Shown: piece by piece, positions 15,160-21,994 of the stretch | How positions within the stretch are numbered: the stretch's first letter is position 1 | How the letters are laid out: every line of letters starts with the position of its first letter | DNA from: a virus | Virus record (IMG/VR): IMGVR_UViG_3300030380_001305 | Span: 1 to 30,200 of that record | Reading direction: 5' to 3' (one strand) | Length of the DNA stretch: 30,200 bases | Position numbers and translations under genes: made by a program | Notes under the pieces: model-generated | What the model was told of the DNA's origin: nothing | Databases searched by the model: none | Seen by the model: only the letters and a program-made list of their open reading frames with translations

Positions 15160-16323
15160 TTAATGTAAGGCGTATTTACCGAAATTAGGTCTTGACAATA
15201 TAGAGTATGTCGCATAACGACAAGGGTCAATAATATGATTGTTTTTATCTTCAGGTATATTAATTAACCTACCTGATTTATCTTCTTTCCATTTATAGTT
15301 TCTAAATTCTGATATAGCATTTGATGAAGTTGACAATATATGTATCTTATACCTTTTTAATAAATCAATACCTGCATTTATAGAATCTTTGCCTTTAATA
15401 CTTCCAAATATATTATGCCCCATCTTTCTTAATTCACTTATAAGCCTCGGCTCTGCACTATCTGCATAAATAGGTTTGGATGTTAATTGTTGTTCCTTTA
15501 AAAATACATTAATGTCTTGCGTTGTCATTTGCGTTCTATATAAATGCTCTTTGATATACAAATCGAACTTATCAATGTAAACAGATACTAAAGTTGTGGG
15601 GTCGTTAGTATAACCAAAGTCCATACCGTAAGCAACAAGTTGTGCAAACTCAGGTATCTTATTCACCTCGGCATATTTAAATATAGTACTCCTACTAGCT
15701 GCTCTTTCCCCTAATCCATATATCTGCCAATATTGCTCATCAGTATCTCTAAGACGCTCTATTTCCTTTTTAATAGAATCCTCAATAAATGGATTATCAA
15801 GGTATGTAGTTTTATGAAAGACACAATCATCCCTAGGTATGACTTTGTCATATATCCAATGATACTCATCTGAAGGGTTGAAATCAATTATGATTTTATC
15901 TTGAGTTCTAAATATCAGTTGTTGCCAATCTTCAAAGTATAATTCATTAGCTTCATTGATAAATAGTAAATCTCTTTTACGACCTCTAATTTTTTGAGGC
16001 ATATCTAATGATATAAATTCAATCAAGTTACCGTATAGTGCATATTCAGAGTTTGATTTATTATGATTAAGTTCTGTATATATATTATGAGATTGTAGGA
16101 TTTGAACAAAGTCTCTTAATACAGTTGCCCTTAAACTTGGAAATGACTTACGGCATATTGTTATAATTTTATCTTTATTTTCAACACAGTAAGCGAATAT
16201 AATCCATAGAAGTATATTAAATGTTTTTCCTGACCTTGTACCCCCTTGTTCAACTACAATTTTACTATTGCTTTTGACAAGATGTTTATATACAATATTA
16301 GTCTGTATCTTCTGTTTTATCAA
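15160..16323 (-). CDS. terL: Terminase large subunit
   Basis: 387 residues. ATPase domain: Walker A GGTRSGKT (27-34) and Walker B LLFINEANE (119-127). Nuclease domain: GMDFGYTNDPTTL with Asp235, IYADSAEPRLISELRK with Asp288, and HIIDPCRYATY with Asp366, the acidic triad of RNase H-fold terminase nucleases. It should power DNA packaging and cut the concatemer. The frame has an in-frame stop just before a TTG at 16323 and no ATG before the Walker A motif, so TTG is the likely start. It overlaps the small-subunit gene by 26 nt. Confidence 0.95.
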   Translation of the reverse strand: MIKQKIQTNIVYKHLVKSNSKIVVEQGGTRSGKTFNILLWIIFAYCVENKDKIITICRKSFPSLRATVLRDFVQILQSHNIYTELNHNKSNSEYALYGNLIEFISLDMPQKIRGRKRDLLFINEANELYFEDWQQLIFRTQDKIIIDFNPSDEYHWIYDKVIPRDDCVFHKTTYLDNPFIEDSIKKEIERLRDTDEQYWQIYGLGERAASRSTIFKYAEVNKIPEFAQLVAYGMDFGYTNDPTTLVSVYIDKFDLYIKEHLYRTQMTTQDINVFLKEQQLTSKPIYADSAEPRLISELRKMGHNIFGSIKGKDSINAGIDLLKRYKIHILSTSSNAISEFRNYKWKEDKSGRLINIPEDKNNHIIDPCRYATYSILSRPNFGKYALH

Positions 16324-16657
16324 TTATCTCAATTTGAAAGTTATTAGGCATTCCATCTGCACCTGTTATTTCTTGTCTTTCAATATATCCTCGTTTCTTA
16401 CCTTTTGTCTTTAGATAAAATATTGTAGCTGCTGTATTTGCATTACCTATTTGTTCGTGAAGTTGGCTTTCTGCGAAATCAAGAGCAATGTTTTCTATTT
16501 CCCTGACTTTAACTGCAAAGTCCTCATCTTCATTGAGCCATTTATAAAATGTGCTTCTTGGTATATCTGTTTTTCTACAAGCTACTGTAACTACCCCTAA
16601 ACTCTTTTCTAATGCTTTGAGCATTGATTCCTTTTTTATGTGTCTACTTTTGTCCAT
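16298..16657 (-). CDS. terS: Terminase small subunit
   Basis: 119 residues from ATG 16657, immediately after the dioxygenase stop codon. An upstream TTG start at 16669 is possible but less likely. A helix-turn-helix near the N-terminus (GVVTVACRKTDIPRSTFYKWLNEDEDF) is followed by the typical helical segment EIENIALDFAESQLHEQI and TAATIFYLKTKGKKRGY, the standard layout of TerS proteins that recognise packaging sites. Located directly upstream of terL, as usual. Confidence 0.9.
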   Translation of the reverse strand: MDKSRHIKKESMLKALEKSLGVVTVACRKTDIPRSTFYKWLNEDEDFAVKVREIENIALDFAESQLHEQIGNANTAATIFYLKTKGKKRGYIERQEITGADGMPNNFQIEIIDKTEDTD

Positions 16658-16658
16658 A

Positions 16659-17459
16659 TTATTTATCAAATCCAGATAGTGGATAGAAAATCAAACTATT
16701 CCTATACGCTTCTTCGTTATGTTTTATTATTTTGGTTACTCCGTGTATATTATACCAAGCAGGATATACTAAAATACTATTGTTAGCCTGTTCAAAGGTA
16801 TGATTAAAATCAGGAACACAAAGAGCACCACCCTCAGTATCTTTTCTTTTAGTTAATATCACATTTACAGTATTCTTAAGATTACCTCTATCTTGATGAA
16901 AGGGTGCAGCAATATTAAAGTTTGATATACTGCTCGTGAACAAGTTTCCAAATCTATATTTTGGTAATGTCGTTTCTTCTATTAATTTTTTTTGTGATTC
17001 ATACTGTTCAGGCATATATTGTTTTATAAGTTTCTCGCTTTCTAAACAAGATAGTAACATTGCTTTTATAAATGTCTTTGCTTTTTTATTAGTATGAACT
17101 GCCGATACAGAGTTGTAAGGTCTTCTAAGATGTGGTTTCGCTAATACGCCACCTAATATAGTTGACATCTGAACTGTATTCCTAGCTTTCGCCTCAGCCC
17201 TGCTTATACCGTATTTTTTTTGCATTGTATATACATCAGACCTTTCTAGTAATGACTTAGGAACATTCTTACTTAAAAACTCTTTGTTGGCTATTGAAAT
17301 ATATTGTTTTAATTTATCAGGCAAGTCATTTAAATAGAAACCTATTATCTTACCTTCAAACTCTAGTAAGCAACTTTCAGTTACAGTAGGTGGAACAAAC
17401 TCACATCTTGAGCCAATCTTTTTATCGTGTTCTTGTTTTTGTAGTTTTAATGTTTTCAT
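16659..17459 (-). CDS. TET/JBP-family 2-oxoglutarate/Fe(II) DNA dioxygenase
   Basis: 266 residues. The C-terminal half carries a double-stranded beta-helix signature: SNFNIAAPFHQDRGNLK with iron ligands His188 and Asp190, GGALCVPDF (210-218), YPAWYNIHGV with His239, and YRNSLIFYPL with Arg253 as the 2-oxoglutarate anchor. The order and spacing closely follow the HxD...H...R of JBP1 as I remember it (189, 191, 239, 255). Family members oxidise the methyl group of 5-methylcytosine or thymine in DNA. The neighbours support DNA modification: a glycosyltransferase is coupled upstream by ATGA, then a ParB-like gene. The ~160-residue N-terminal region has no recognisable domain. A generic 2OG oxygenase cannot be excluded. 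Confidence 0.78.
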   Translation of the reverse strand: MKTLKLQKQEHDKKIGSRCEFVPPTVTESCLLEFEGKIIGFYLNDLPDKLKQYISIANKEFLSKNVPKSLLERSDVYTMQKKYGISRAEAKARNTVQMSTILGGVLAKPHLRRPYNSVSAVHTNKKAKTFIKAMLLSCLESEKLIKQYMPEQYESQKKLIEETTLPKYRFGNLFTSSISNFNIAAPFHQDRGNLKNTVNVILTKRKDTEGGALCVPDFNHTFEQANNSILVYPAWYNIHGVTKIIKHNEEAYRNSLIFYPLSGFDK

Positions 17460-18184
17460 CTTATAATTTTATTCATACTTTTTGCAAAATTTTTATAATC
17501 AATTCTTACATCTGTTTTTTTGTTGTTTGTATATAATAAAGCATAGGGGTGCCATTTCTTAGTTAACTTGATAGCCCAATCATAATCTTTTTTGATAGCA
17601 TATTTATCGTGAAGACCACCTTTATTACTTCCAACTGTCGGTGTACTAAAACCTAATTTAAGAAACTTAACAACGCCTGAACCTTGCTTTATTGTTTTCA
17701 TAACAAAATCTTTATCTTCTTTTGTATCATTATCATAATCCCAATTTATTTTATCTATATTCATTAACACACAGGCTTCAACTGATGCTTTGTTTATTAC
17801 ATAATTTTTTTTTGCAGTCCATATAAATTGTTTATTATTAATCCCAAATAATTCAAAAGGTAATTTTTTTGCTTTACTTAAAATATCAATCCAAATTTCT
17901 GCTCCTCTTTTTATATTTTTATTTCCTTTATATTCATAAAAAGATATAATGTCATCATCACACATCAATATCCATTTATGTTTATTATTTTTTGCATACT
18001 GTAACATAAAATTCCTAACATAAGATATGCCTTGATTATCTTTCAATATGTTTATTTTATTAGGCACTTTGTATTGTTCAAATTCTTGTGGCTCAATAAA
18101 ATGTTTAAACTCTATTTGTTGTTTTTCAAAGAGTTTATATGTTTTAGTTTTTATTCTATTTTTTGTTGGTATAAAACAAATCAT
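17456..18184 (-). CDS. GT-A glycosyltransferase, TET-associated type (TAGT-like)
   Basis: 242 residues. A short N-terminal strand (MICFIPTKNR) leads to GISYVRNFMLQYA (52-64) and WILMCDDDIISF (71-82), where Asp76-78 form the metal/nucleotide-sugar DxD motif. Later EDKDFVMKTI (156-165) supplies acidic residues, and FSTPTVGSNKGGL (179-191) resembles the acceptor-side loop. This order is what I know of the TET-associated glycosyltransferases, which add sugars to hydroxymethylated bases of phage DNA. Coupling by ATGA to both the ParB-like gene and the TET/JBP gene strengthens the call. Sugar donor and acceptor base are not deducible. Confidence 0.75.
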   Translation of the reverse strand: MICFIPTKNRIKTKTYKLFEKQQIEFKHFIEPQEFEQYKVPNKINILKDNQGISYVRNFMLQYAKNNKHKWILMCDDDIISFYEYKGNKNIKRGAEIWIDILSKAKKLPFELFGINNKQFIWTAKKNYVINKASVEACVLMNIDKINWDYDNDTKEDKDFVMKTIKQGSGVVKFLKLGFSTPTVGSNKGGLHDKYAIKKDYDWAIKLTKKWHPYALLYTNNKKTDVRIDYKNFAKSMNKIIR

Positions 18185-18750
18185 TTTTTATAAGACTTCA
18201 ATGCTTTATAAAACAAGTCTGATAAGTTTACCCCATCACTTTTTAATTTATCATACAATTTTTTTATTGGCTCAAAATCTTTAGCTGGATATTCTAATAT
18301 GATTGACTTTTTTGTTTGGTCATACATACTTTCTATCTCATCTTCTAAATCAATCTCATCAAGAACACTATAATCAATTGCATCTTCAGGCTGCCAGACA
18401 TCAATACCCCAATCTTTTAATTCTTTAGTATCCCATCCGTTAGCTAATATATCCCAATCCCACTCACCGAATCCTACATTATCTTTTATTACAAATTGTT
18501 CCATTTGTTTTTTTGTGAGGTTTTCAGCTTTTATTATCCAGACTTCTTTCAAGCCTATTTGTTGACAAGCCTTGTATCTCATATTCCCTCCTAGTATTCC
18601 CATCTCGCTATTCACAACGATTGGTCTCAATTTTAACATCTCAGGAAATTCTTTTATACTATTAACTAATTTCTTAAATTTGTTTTCTTTTATTGTTCTA
18701 GGATTTACAGGGTTTGCAAATATTTTATTTATTTTAACTTTCTCTATCAT
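18181..18750 (-). CDS. ParB/sulfiredoxin-fold protein, modification-associated
   Basis: 189 residues. N-terminal ParB-like domain: NPVNPRTIKENKFKKLVNSI (13-32), LRPIVVN (41-47), ILGGNMRYKACQQIG (52-66). It is followed by NVGFGEWDWDILANGWD (91-107), a linker I associate with phage ParB-methyltransferase fusions. Here the methyltransferase domain is absent and the protein ends in a ~45-residue alpha/beta segment (SIILEYPAKDFEPIKKLYDK). First gene of the hypermodification-terminase transcript, with TACGTTATATA just before its ATG. ParB domains of this kind may load modifying enzymes on DNA or act as nucleases; which applies here is unknown. Confidence 0.8.
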   Translation of the reverse strand: MIEKVKINKIFANPVNPRTIKENKFKKLVNSIKEFPEMLKLRPIVVNSEMGILGGNMRYKACQQIGLKEVWIIKAENLTKKQMEQFVIKDNVGFGEWDWDILANGWDTKELKDWGIDVWQPEDAIDYSVLDEIDLEDEIESMYDQTKKSIILEYPAKDFEPIKKLYDKLKSDGVNLSDLFYKALKSYKK

Positions 18751-18753
18751 AAC

Positions 18754-18764
18754 TATATAACGTA
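18754..18764 (-). promoter_or_regulatory. Late motif TACGTTATATA upstream of the ParB-TAGT-TET operon
   Basis: A perfect copy ending 3-4 nt before ATG 18750. It occupies the 15-nt gap between the DnaA-like gene and the ParB-like gene and marks the point where DNA-modification and packaging genes begin. Confidence 0.6.
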
Positions 18765-18765
18765 T

Positions 18766-19260
18766 TTAATTTAACTCTTTTTTCCATTCTAATGATTTTT
18801 GCCACAATTTTAGTTTCAGCCCTAACTCATTATGTAATGATTCAGGAACATCTCTAATAATTTTATACATTGGATGATTAAATTTGTTTTTTAATTCAGC
18901 GTTTTTATTTTCTAGGTTTGTTACTTTGTTTTCTAAGTAATGAACTCTATCAATTTTATCGTAACATAAATCAGATTTAAAAGTAAAGATGTTTTCTATC
19001 TCTATTAACTTAGGATTATGTTGACAATAGTATGCGTAGTTGTTGCTTGAATATAAAACAGTTGAATGGTCGCTTGTTTTTCCATTCTTAATATGTATAT
19101 CTGCTATATGAATCCACCTCATATTTAATTTGTTTCTTAATAAATGATTAAACAGTGAACGTACTTCTATGTATTTTCTTTGTCTGCTATTTTTAAAAAC
19201 ATCAAGACCTGATAATTCTTTTATTTTATTTGCTATTTCTATTGGTGTTAAGTTTTCCAT
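18766..19260 (-). CDS. DnaA domain IV-like DNA-binding protein
   Basis: 164 residues. Residues ~24-75 carry NSRQRKYIEVRSLFNHLLR and, after a short helix, KTSDHSTVLYSS. The R..Y..VR..f..L spacing plus DHSTVL corresponds to the DnaA C-terminal DNA-binding domain (signature normally DHTTV). No AAA+ ATPase domain is present. The C-terminal half has a short coiled coil (VHYLENKVTNLENKNAELKN) that may dimerise it. A phage origin-binding or host-replication adaptor role is plausible. It sits beside exonuclease and nuclease genes. Confidence 0.65.
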   Translation of the reverse strand: MENLTPIEIANKIKELSGLDVFKNSRQRKYIEVRSLFNHLLRNKLNMRWIHIADIHIKNGKTSDHSTVLYSSNNYAYYCQHNPKLIEIENIFTFKSDLCYDKIDRVHYLENKVTNLENKNAELKNKFNHPMYKIIRDVPESLHNELGLKLKLWQKSLEWKKELN

Positions 19261-19261
19261 T

Positions 19262-19750
19262 TTATTTTTTTAGTTCTTCTCTTTTAATATAATACGCTTC
19301 CGTGTATTTCATAATTTTGCTTTCCCATTTTGTAATGTCATCATAATTTACTAAAAATAATTCTGCTTCTGTTTTGTTTAATATATATATAAACCAATAT
19401 TTATCTATTTTGTTTTTCCCTTTAATATGTGCTTCTTTGTTTACTAAAAGGTGTGAGTATTTAGAATGTTTATTAGTTTTTACATCTATATTTTTTTTAT
19501 TAATTACAAAGTCTGCATTCTTGCTTGATGTATAATCTATTAAGTTTGCAACTTTATATTTTATTTGATTTCTTGTTAAATAATCAATAGCAATTAATTC
19601 GCCTAATACTCCAAGCGTATCTACGTGAGTATTTTTTACGCCTCTATCAAATCTAGTTTTTTTTTTATTATTAGCTTTATTTAAAATATTTCTTGCACAC
19701 CCTATTTGATTTGCTATTTCCCAAAAAGATTCAGGGTATTTAATTATCAT
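19262..19750 (-). CDS. PD-(D/E)XK-type nuclease candidate
   Basis: 162 residues. LGVLGELIAIDYL (around 47-59) provides the helical Glu, and ADFVINKKNIDVKTNKHSK (around 80-98) gives D...DVKT, a D-x(n)-(D/E)xK core, followed by strands (KYWFIYIL, AELFLVNYDD). The arrangement fits a small restriction-endonuclease-fold nuclease. Overlaps the exonuclease gene by 4 nt. Target and partner unknown; in this block recombination or host DNA degradation are both possible. Confidence 0.65.
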   Translation of the reverse strand: MIIKYPESFWEIANQIGCARNILNKANNKKKTRFDRGVKNTHVDTLGVLGELIAIDYLTRNQIKYKVANLIDYTSSKNADFVINKKNIDVKTNKHSKYSHLLVNKEAHIKGKNKIDKYWFIYILNKTEAELFLVNYDDITKWESKIMKYTEAYYIKREELKK

Positions 19751-20460
19751 TCTGTCCTTAGTTTTAATAAATTATAACATTCTGTATATTTTTGCCTTGC
19801 CTTTGCTTTGTATTTTTCTTTGAATAATTTATAAAGTTTTTTTGTGTATTTATACTTTGAGTTGCAATCTACAAAATATTTCTTTGCGAATGCTTTGCCT
19901 TTCCCTTTAAAGTAGTTTACATTGTCAGCTGTATCTCCCTCTATCATTTGGCTGTAAAAGTTAAATAAAGCCTGTTCTTCTGATATATCCAGTATCTCTT
20001 TATGTTTCCAATGATAATTATAAATCAAGCAAGGAAATTGTTTGTAGTCCTTATCTATACTAACTATCATAACATTATCTCTGCCGAGGTCTTTAGCTAG
20101 GTTATACCAATACCTAGCAACCAAGTCATCAGTTTCTATACCGAACGCATATTTACTATCGTAAGTGTCTTTAACGTATTGATGCATCGGGTGTAATAAT
20201 GGTGGAAGTATTTGTTTTTTTCTATTAGCTTTATACTTTTTTGTCATTAACTTTCTAAAGTTTCCTTTGCTACCGTTAAATGTTATGACTTTTTGTATAT
20301 CGTAAAGTTCTTCTAAGTCGTTTACTATTTTCATAAACTGTTCATCGAACTTTGCTATACTGTCTTCTATGTTTTCAAAATGCGGATTATCTTCAGCGTT
20401 TTCTTTATGTCGATAGCAACTTGCAAAAATTAAACTATCAGCGTCTATCAATAATATCAT
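19747..20460 (-). CDS. 5'-3' exonuclease (PolA N-terminal / FEN family)
   Basis: 237 residues with the acidic clusters of the family: MILLIDADSLIF (1-12), KKYKANRKK (74-82, the arch-type basic stretch), ETDDLVARY (109-117), IVSIDKDYKQF (132-142) and EGDTADNVNYFKGKGKAFA (174-192), the last being the helix-hairpin-helix-like region. It probably removes RNA primers or resects ends for ERF annealing. The size is that of a stand-alone phage exonuclease with no polymerase domain. Coupled to both neighbours by 4-nt overlaps. Confidence 0.9.
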   Translation of the reverse strand: MILLIDADSLIFASCYRHKENAEDNPHFENIEDSIAKFDEQFMKIVNDLEELYDIQKVITFNGSKGNFRKLMTKKYKANRKKQILPPLLHPMHQYVKDTYDSKYAFGIETDDLVARYWYNLAKDLGRDNVMIVSIDKDYKQFPCLIYNYHWKHKEILDISEEQALFNFYSQMIEGDTADNVNYFKGKGKAFAKKYFVDCNSKYKYTKKLYKLFKEKYKAKARQKYTECYNLLKLRTE

Positions 20461-20669
20461 TTAGCTTCTTGGTAAACTTTATATCCGTTTTCTTTTAAAA
20501 ATTCAATAGCTTCTTTTATTTTTTTTTCTTTAACTCTAAAAGCATTAAAGATTTGATTTTCAAATGGATGGTGTTTTTTATTCATTTTGCTTGTTTTTTT
20601 TATAAAATTTATTTCTTTAAAATAATTGTCATTCAAATAGTTTAAATATCTATTTTCATTATAATTCAT
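20457..20669 (-). CDS. 70-residue protein, unknown function
   Basis: Asn/Lys-rich, with an N-terminal MNYNENRYLNYLNDNY stretch and a C-terminal helix (VKEKKIKEAIEFLKENGYKVY). The last ~25 residues resemble a short helix-strand unit. No family recognised. Overlaps the exonuclease start by 4 nt and the upstream gene by 11 nt, so translation is probably coupled. Confidence 0.6.
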   Translation of the reverse strand: MNYNENRYLNYLNDNYFKEINFIKKTSKMNKKHHPFENQIFNAFRVKEKKIKEAIEFLKENGYKVYQEAK

Positions 20670-20934
20670 TAATTTCTTTTTTTAACATATCTAAATACAT
20701 CTTTTGTTGTTTTTTATTTTCTTTAACAACTTGGTTAATAATAAATGGTAAATCTTTATACAAACTGTCTGTATTCCAAACTAACCATCTATCATCACCG
20801 AAACCAATATGCATCTCGCCATCACTACATTGTAAGTGTTGAGTTTCGTATATGTATGTATTTTTTTTTGCAGTTTCTAATTGTTTTTCTAATTCGTGAA
20901 TCCTGTCTATTAAAATATCTTTTGATGTTCCCAT
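20659..20934 (-). CDS. 91-residue coiled-coil protein, unknown function
   Basis: An N-terminal coiled coil (LIDRIHELEKQLETAKK) is followed by a compact segment HIGFGDDRWLVWNTDSLYKDLPFIINQ and a charged C-terminal helix. No family recognised. Its ATG overlaps the preceding micro-ORF stop as TAATG. Confidence 0.65.
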   Translation of the reverse strand: MGTSKDILIDRIHELEKQLETAKKNTYIYETQHLQCSDGEMHIGFGDDRWLVWNTDSLYKDLPFIINQVVKENKKQQKMYLDMLKKEINEL

Positions 20935-21059
20935 TATATTATTGATAAAATTATTATTATGATTAATCCAATAATAGAAAATGCAAATGCTTTTAAGCTA
21001 CTTATATATTTCTTATCTGACCTACCTTGCCTTGACCTATATTGTCTAAATTTTTTCAT
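20934..21059 (-). CDS. 41-residue single-TM micro-protein
   Basis: MKKFRQYRSRQGRSDKKYISS (strongly basic) followed by a hydrophobic segment (AFAFSIIGLIIIIILSII) to the C-terminus, so one tail-anchored-like membrane span with a basic N-terminal side. ATG 21059 and stop 20936-20934 both sit in TAATG couplings with the neighbours, which supports it as a real gene. Function unknown. Confidence 0.65.
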   Translation of the reverse strand: MKKFRQYRSRQGRSDKKYISSLKAFAFSIIGLIIIIILSII

Positions 21060-21148
21060 TATGCAAATATCCAAAGTGATGCCCAGAACAGGACAAAGAT
21101 TGTTACTACAAATATAAACTCCGATACTAATCTTAATATTTTTTTCAT
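21059..21148 (-). CDS. 29-residue single-TM micro-protein
   Basis: MKKILRLVSEFIFVVTIFVLF then WASLWIFA: a short basic start and a single membrane helix. It begins within the TAATG overlap with the 52-residue gene and ends in a TAATG overlap with the next one. The perfect coupling on both sides is the main evidence. Function unknown. Confidence 0.6.
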   Translation of the reverse strand: MKKILRLVSEFIFVVTIFVLFWASLWIFA

Positions 21149-21306
21149 TATATAAATTCTTTGTATTTGTCTAAGTCTGTTGTAAATTTTTGAAAGTCTT
21201 TAGCTTCTTTCTCTGTTTCAAAATAATAGCTTTCTAATATGTTATTGTCTATAACATCTAATCTGAAAGAATTATTTTCTTTGTTTGTCATTAATCTTGT
21301 TTTCAT
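21148..21306 (-). CDS. 52-residue protein, first gene of the 21331 promoter operon
   Basis: I take ATG 21306 (MKTRLMTNKENNSFRLDV) as the start, because the longer frame to 21360 would begin inside the promoter. The product has two short strands and a helix with aromatic and acidic residues (ILESYYFETEKEAKDFQKF). No family recognised. Confidence 0.65.
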   Translation of the reverse strand: MKTRLMTNKENNSFRLDVIDNNILESYYFETEKEAKDFQKFTTDLDKYKEFI

Positions 21307-21330
21307 ATTGTTTGTTTTATTATTATATAT

Positions 21331-21360
21331 CAAATATAAAACAAAATAAGTTATAAACAA
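21331..21360 (-). promoter_or_regulatory. Bacteroidetes-type promoter, TTG-N19-TATATTTG
   Basis: TTG at 21360-21358 and TATATTTG at 21338-21331 on the minus strand, 19 nt apart. The spacer is nearly the same as in the 15112 promoter, and the -33 element overlaps an imperfect inverted repeat (GTTATTAAA / TTTATAAC). It drives the block of micro-ORFs, exonuclease, nuclease and DnaA-like gene. Confidence 0.78.
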
Positions 21361-21378
21361 AATTTAATAACTTTTATT

Positions 21379-21795
21379 TTAAAATGTATTTAAGTTTATC
21401 CTACTAGCTTGGTTTTCTTTGAGCAGGTAAACATCTTTGTGTAGTCTTTTTTTTGTCCACATTGTAGTATCAGGACAATACATCTTTGTAGGTTCAGGTA
21501 GTTTAATTTTATTTAGCCAATATAAGAAGTTTCCCTTAGGGTCATTGACAAAATAAAGTTTGATTATTTTATCATCTAGTTTCATAAGGTTATCGTACTT
21601 GTCTTTTTCCAGCATCTTTTCTTCATAATACTTTTTACGAAATTTCATTTCAATAACGCAATCAAAACCTTTTGGAGTTTTACCGATAGCATCATAATGT
21701 TCGTAACCTTTACCGCACCATTTTAAATCCCATCCATCTAGGTTAAATAACATTACAACAGCCTGTTCAAATTTATTAATTTTTTTTAACCCCAT
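21379..21795 (-). CDS. PD-(D/E)XK (VRR-NUC/resolvase-like) nuclease candidate
   Basis: 138 residues. HYDAIGKTPKGFDCVIEMKFRKKYY (around 33-57) has the D...ExK core of restriction-endonuclease-fold proteins, followed by IKLYFVNDPKGNFLYWL as strands of the core sheet. I recall similar single-domain proteins in marine flavobacterial phages. Likely a structure-specific or recombination nuclease; an anti-host role is also possible. It overlaps the 72-residue gene by 20 nt. Confidence 0.6.
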   Translation of the reverse strand: MGLKKINKFEQAVVMLFNLDGWDLKWCGKGYEHYDAIGKTPKGFDCVIEMKFRKKYYEEKMLEKDKYDNLMKLDDKIIKLYFVNDPKGNFLYWLNKIKLPEPTKMYCPDTTMWTKKRLHKDVYLLKENQASRINLNTF

Positions 21796-21994
21796 TGTCG
21801 TAGATGATATTTAAGTCCTTAATCCATCTATTTATTGTCTTTGGGGAACAGGTGCAAGGTATGTAAAATGTGTGTCTATGATACTTAGCGTGGAGTTCGC
21901 TGACCATTTCCAGTTCATCTCTTGATATGACATTGTTTTTGACCATTCTAAATTTTTTCCATTTTCCATAATCTTTTTTATTAAAGTTTACCAT
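21776..21994 (-). CDS. 72-residue small protein with possible helix-turn-helix
   Basis: A basic N-terminus, then ISRDELEMVSELHAKYHRHTFYIPCTCSPKTINRWIKDLNIIYDNG. The CSPKTINRWIKDLN segment reads like a recognition helix, and the CTC pair is conserved in similar proteins I remember. DNA binding is inferred only from this resemblance. It lies between the zinc-like 52-residue gene and a nuclease. Confidence 0.6.
   Translation of the reverse strand: MVNFNKKDYGKWKKFRMVKNNVISRDELEMVSELHAKYHRHTFYIPCTCSPKTINRWIKDLNIIYDNGVKKN

Noticed and set aside
21307-21360. Longer N-terminus (MFITYFVLYLIYNN...) for the 52-residue gene
   Set aside because: It would place the start codon inside the -33 element of the 21331 promoter; the first ATG after the predicted transcript start is 21306.
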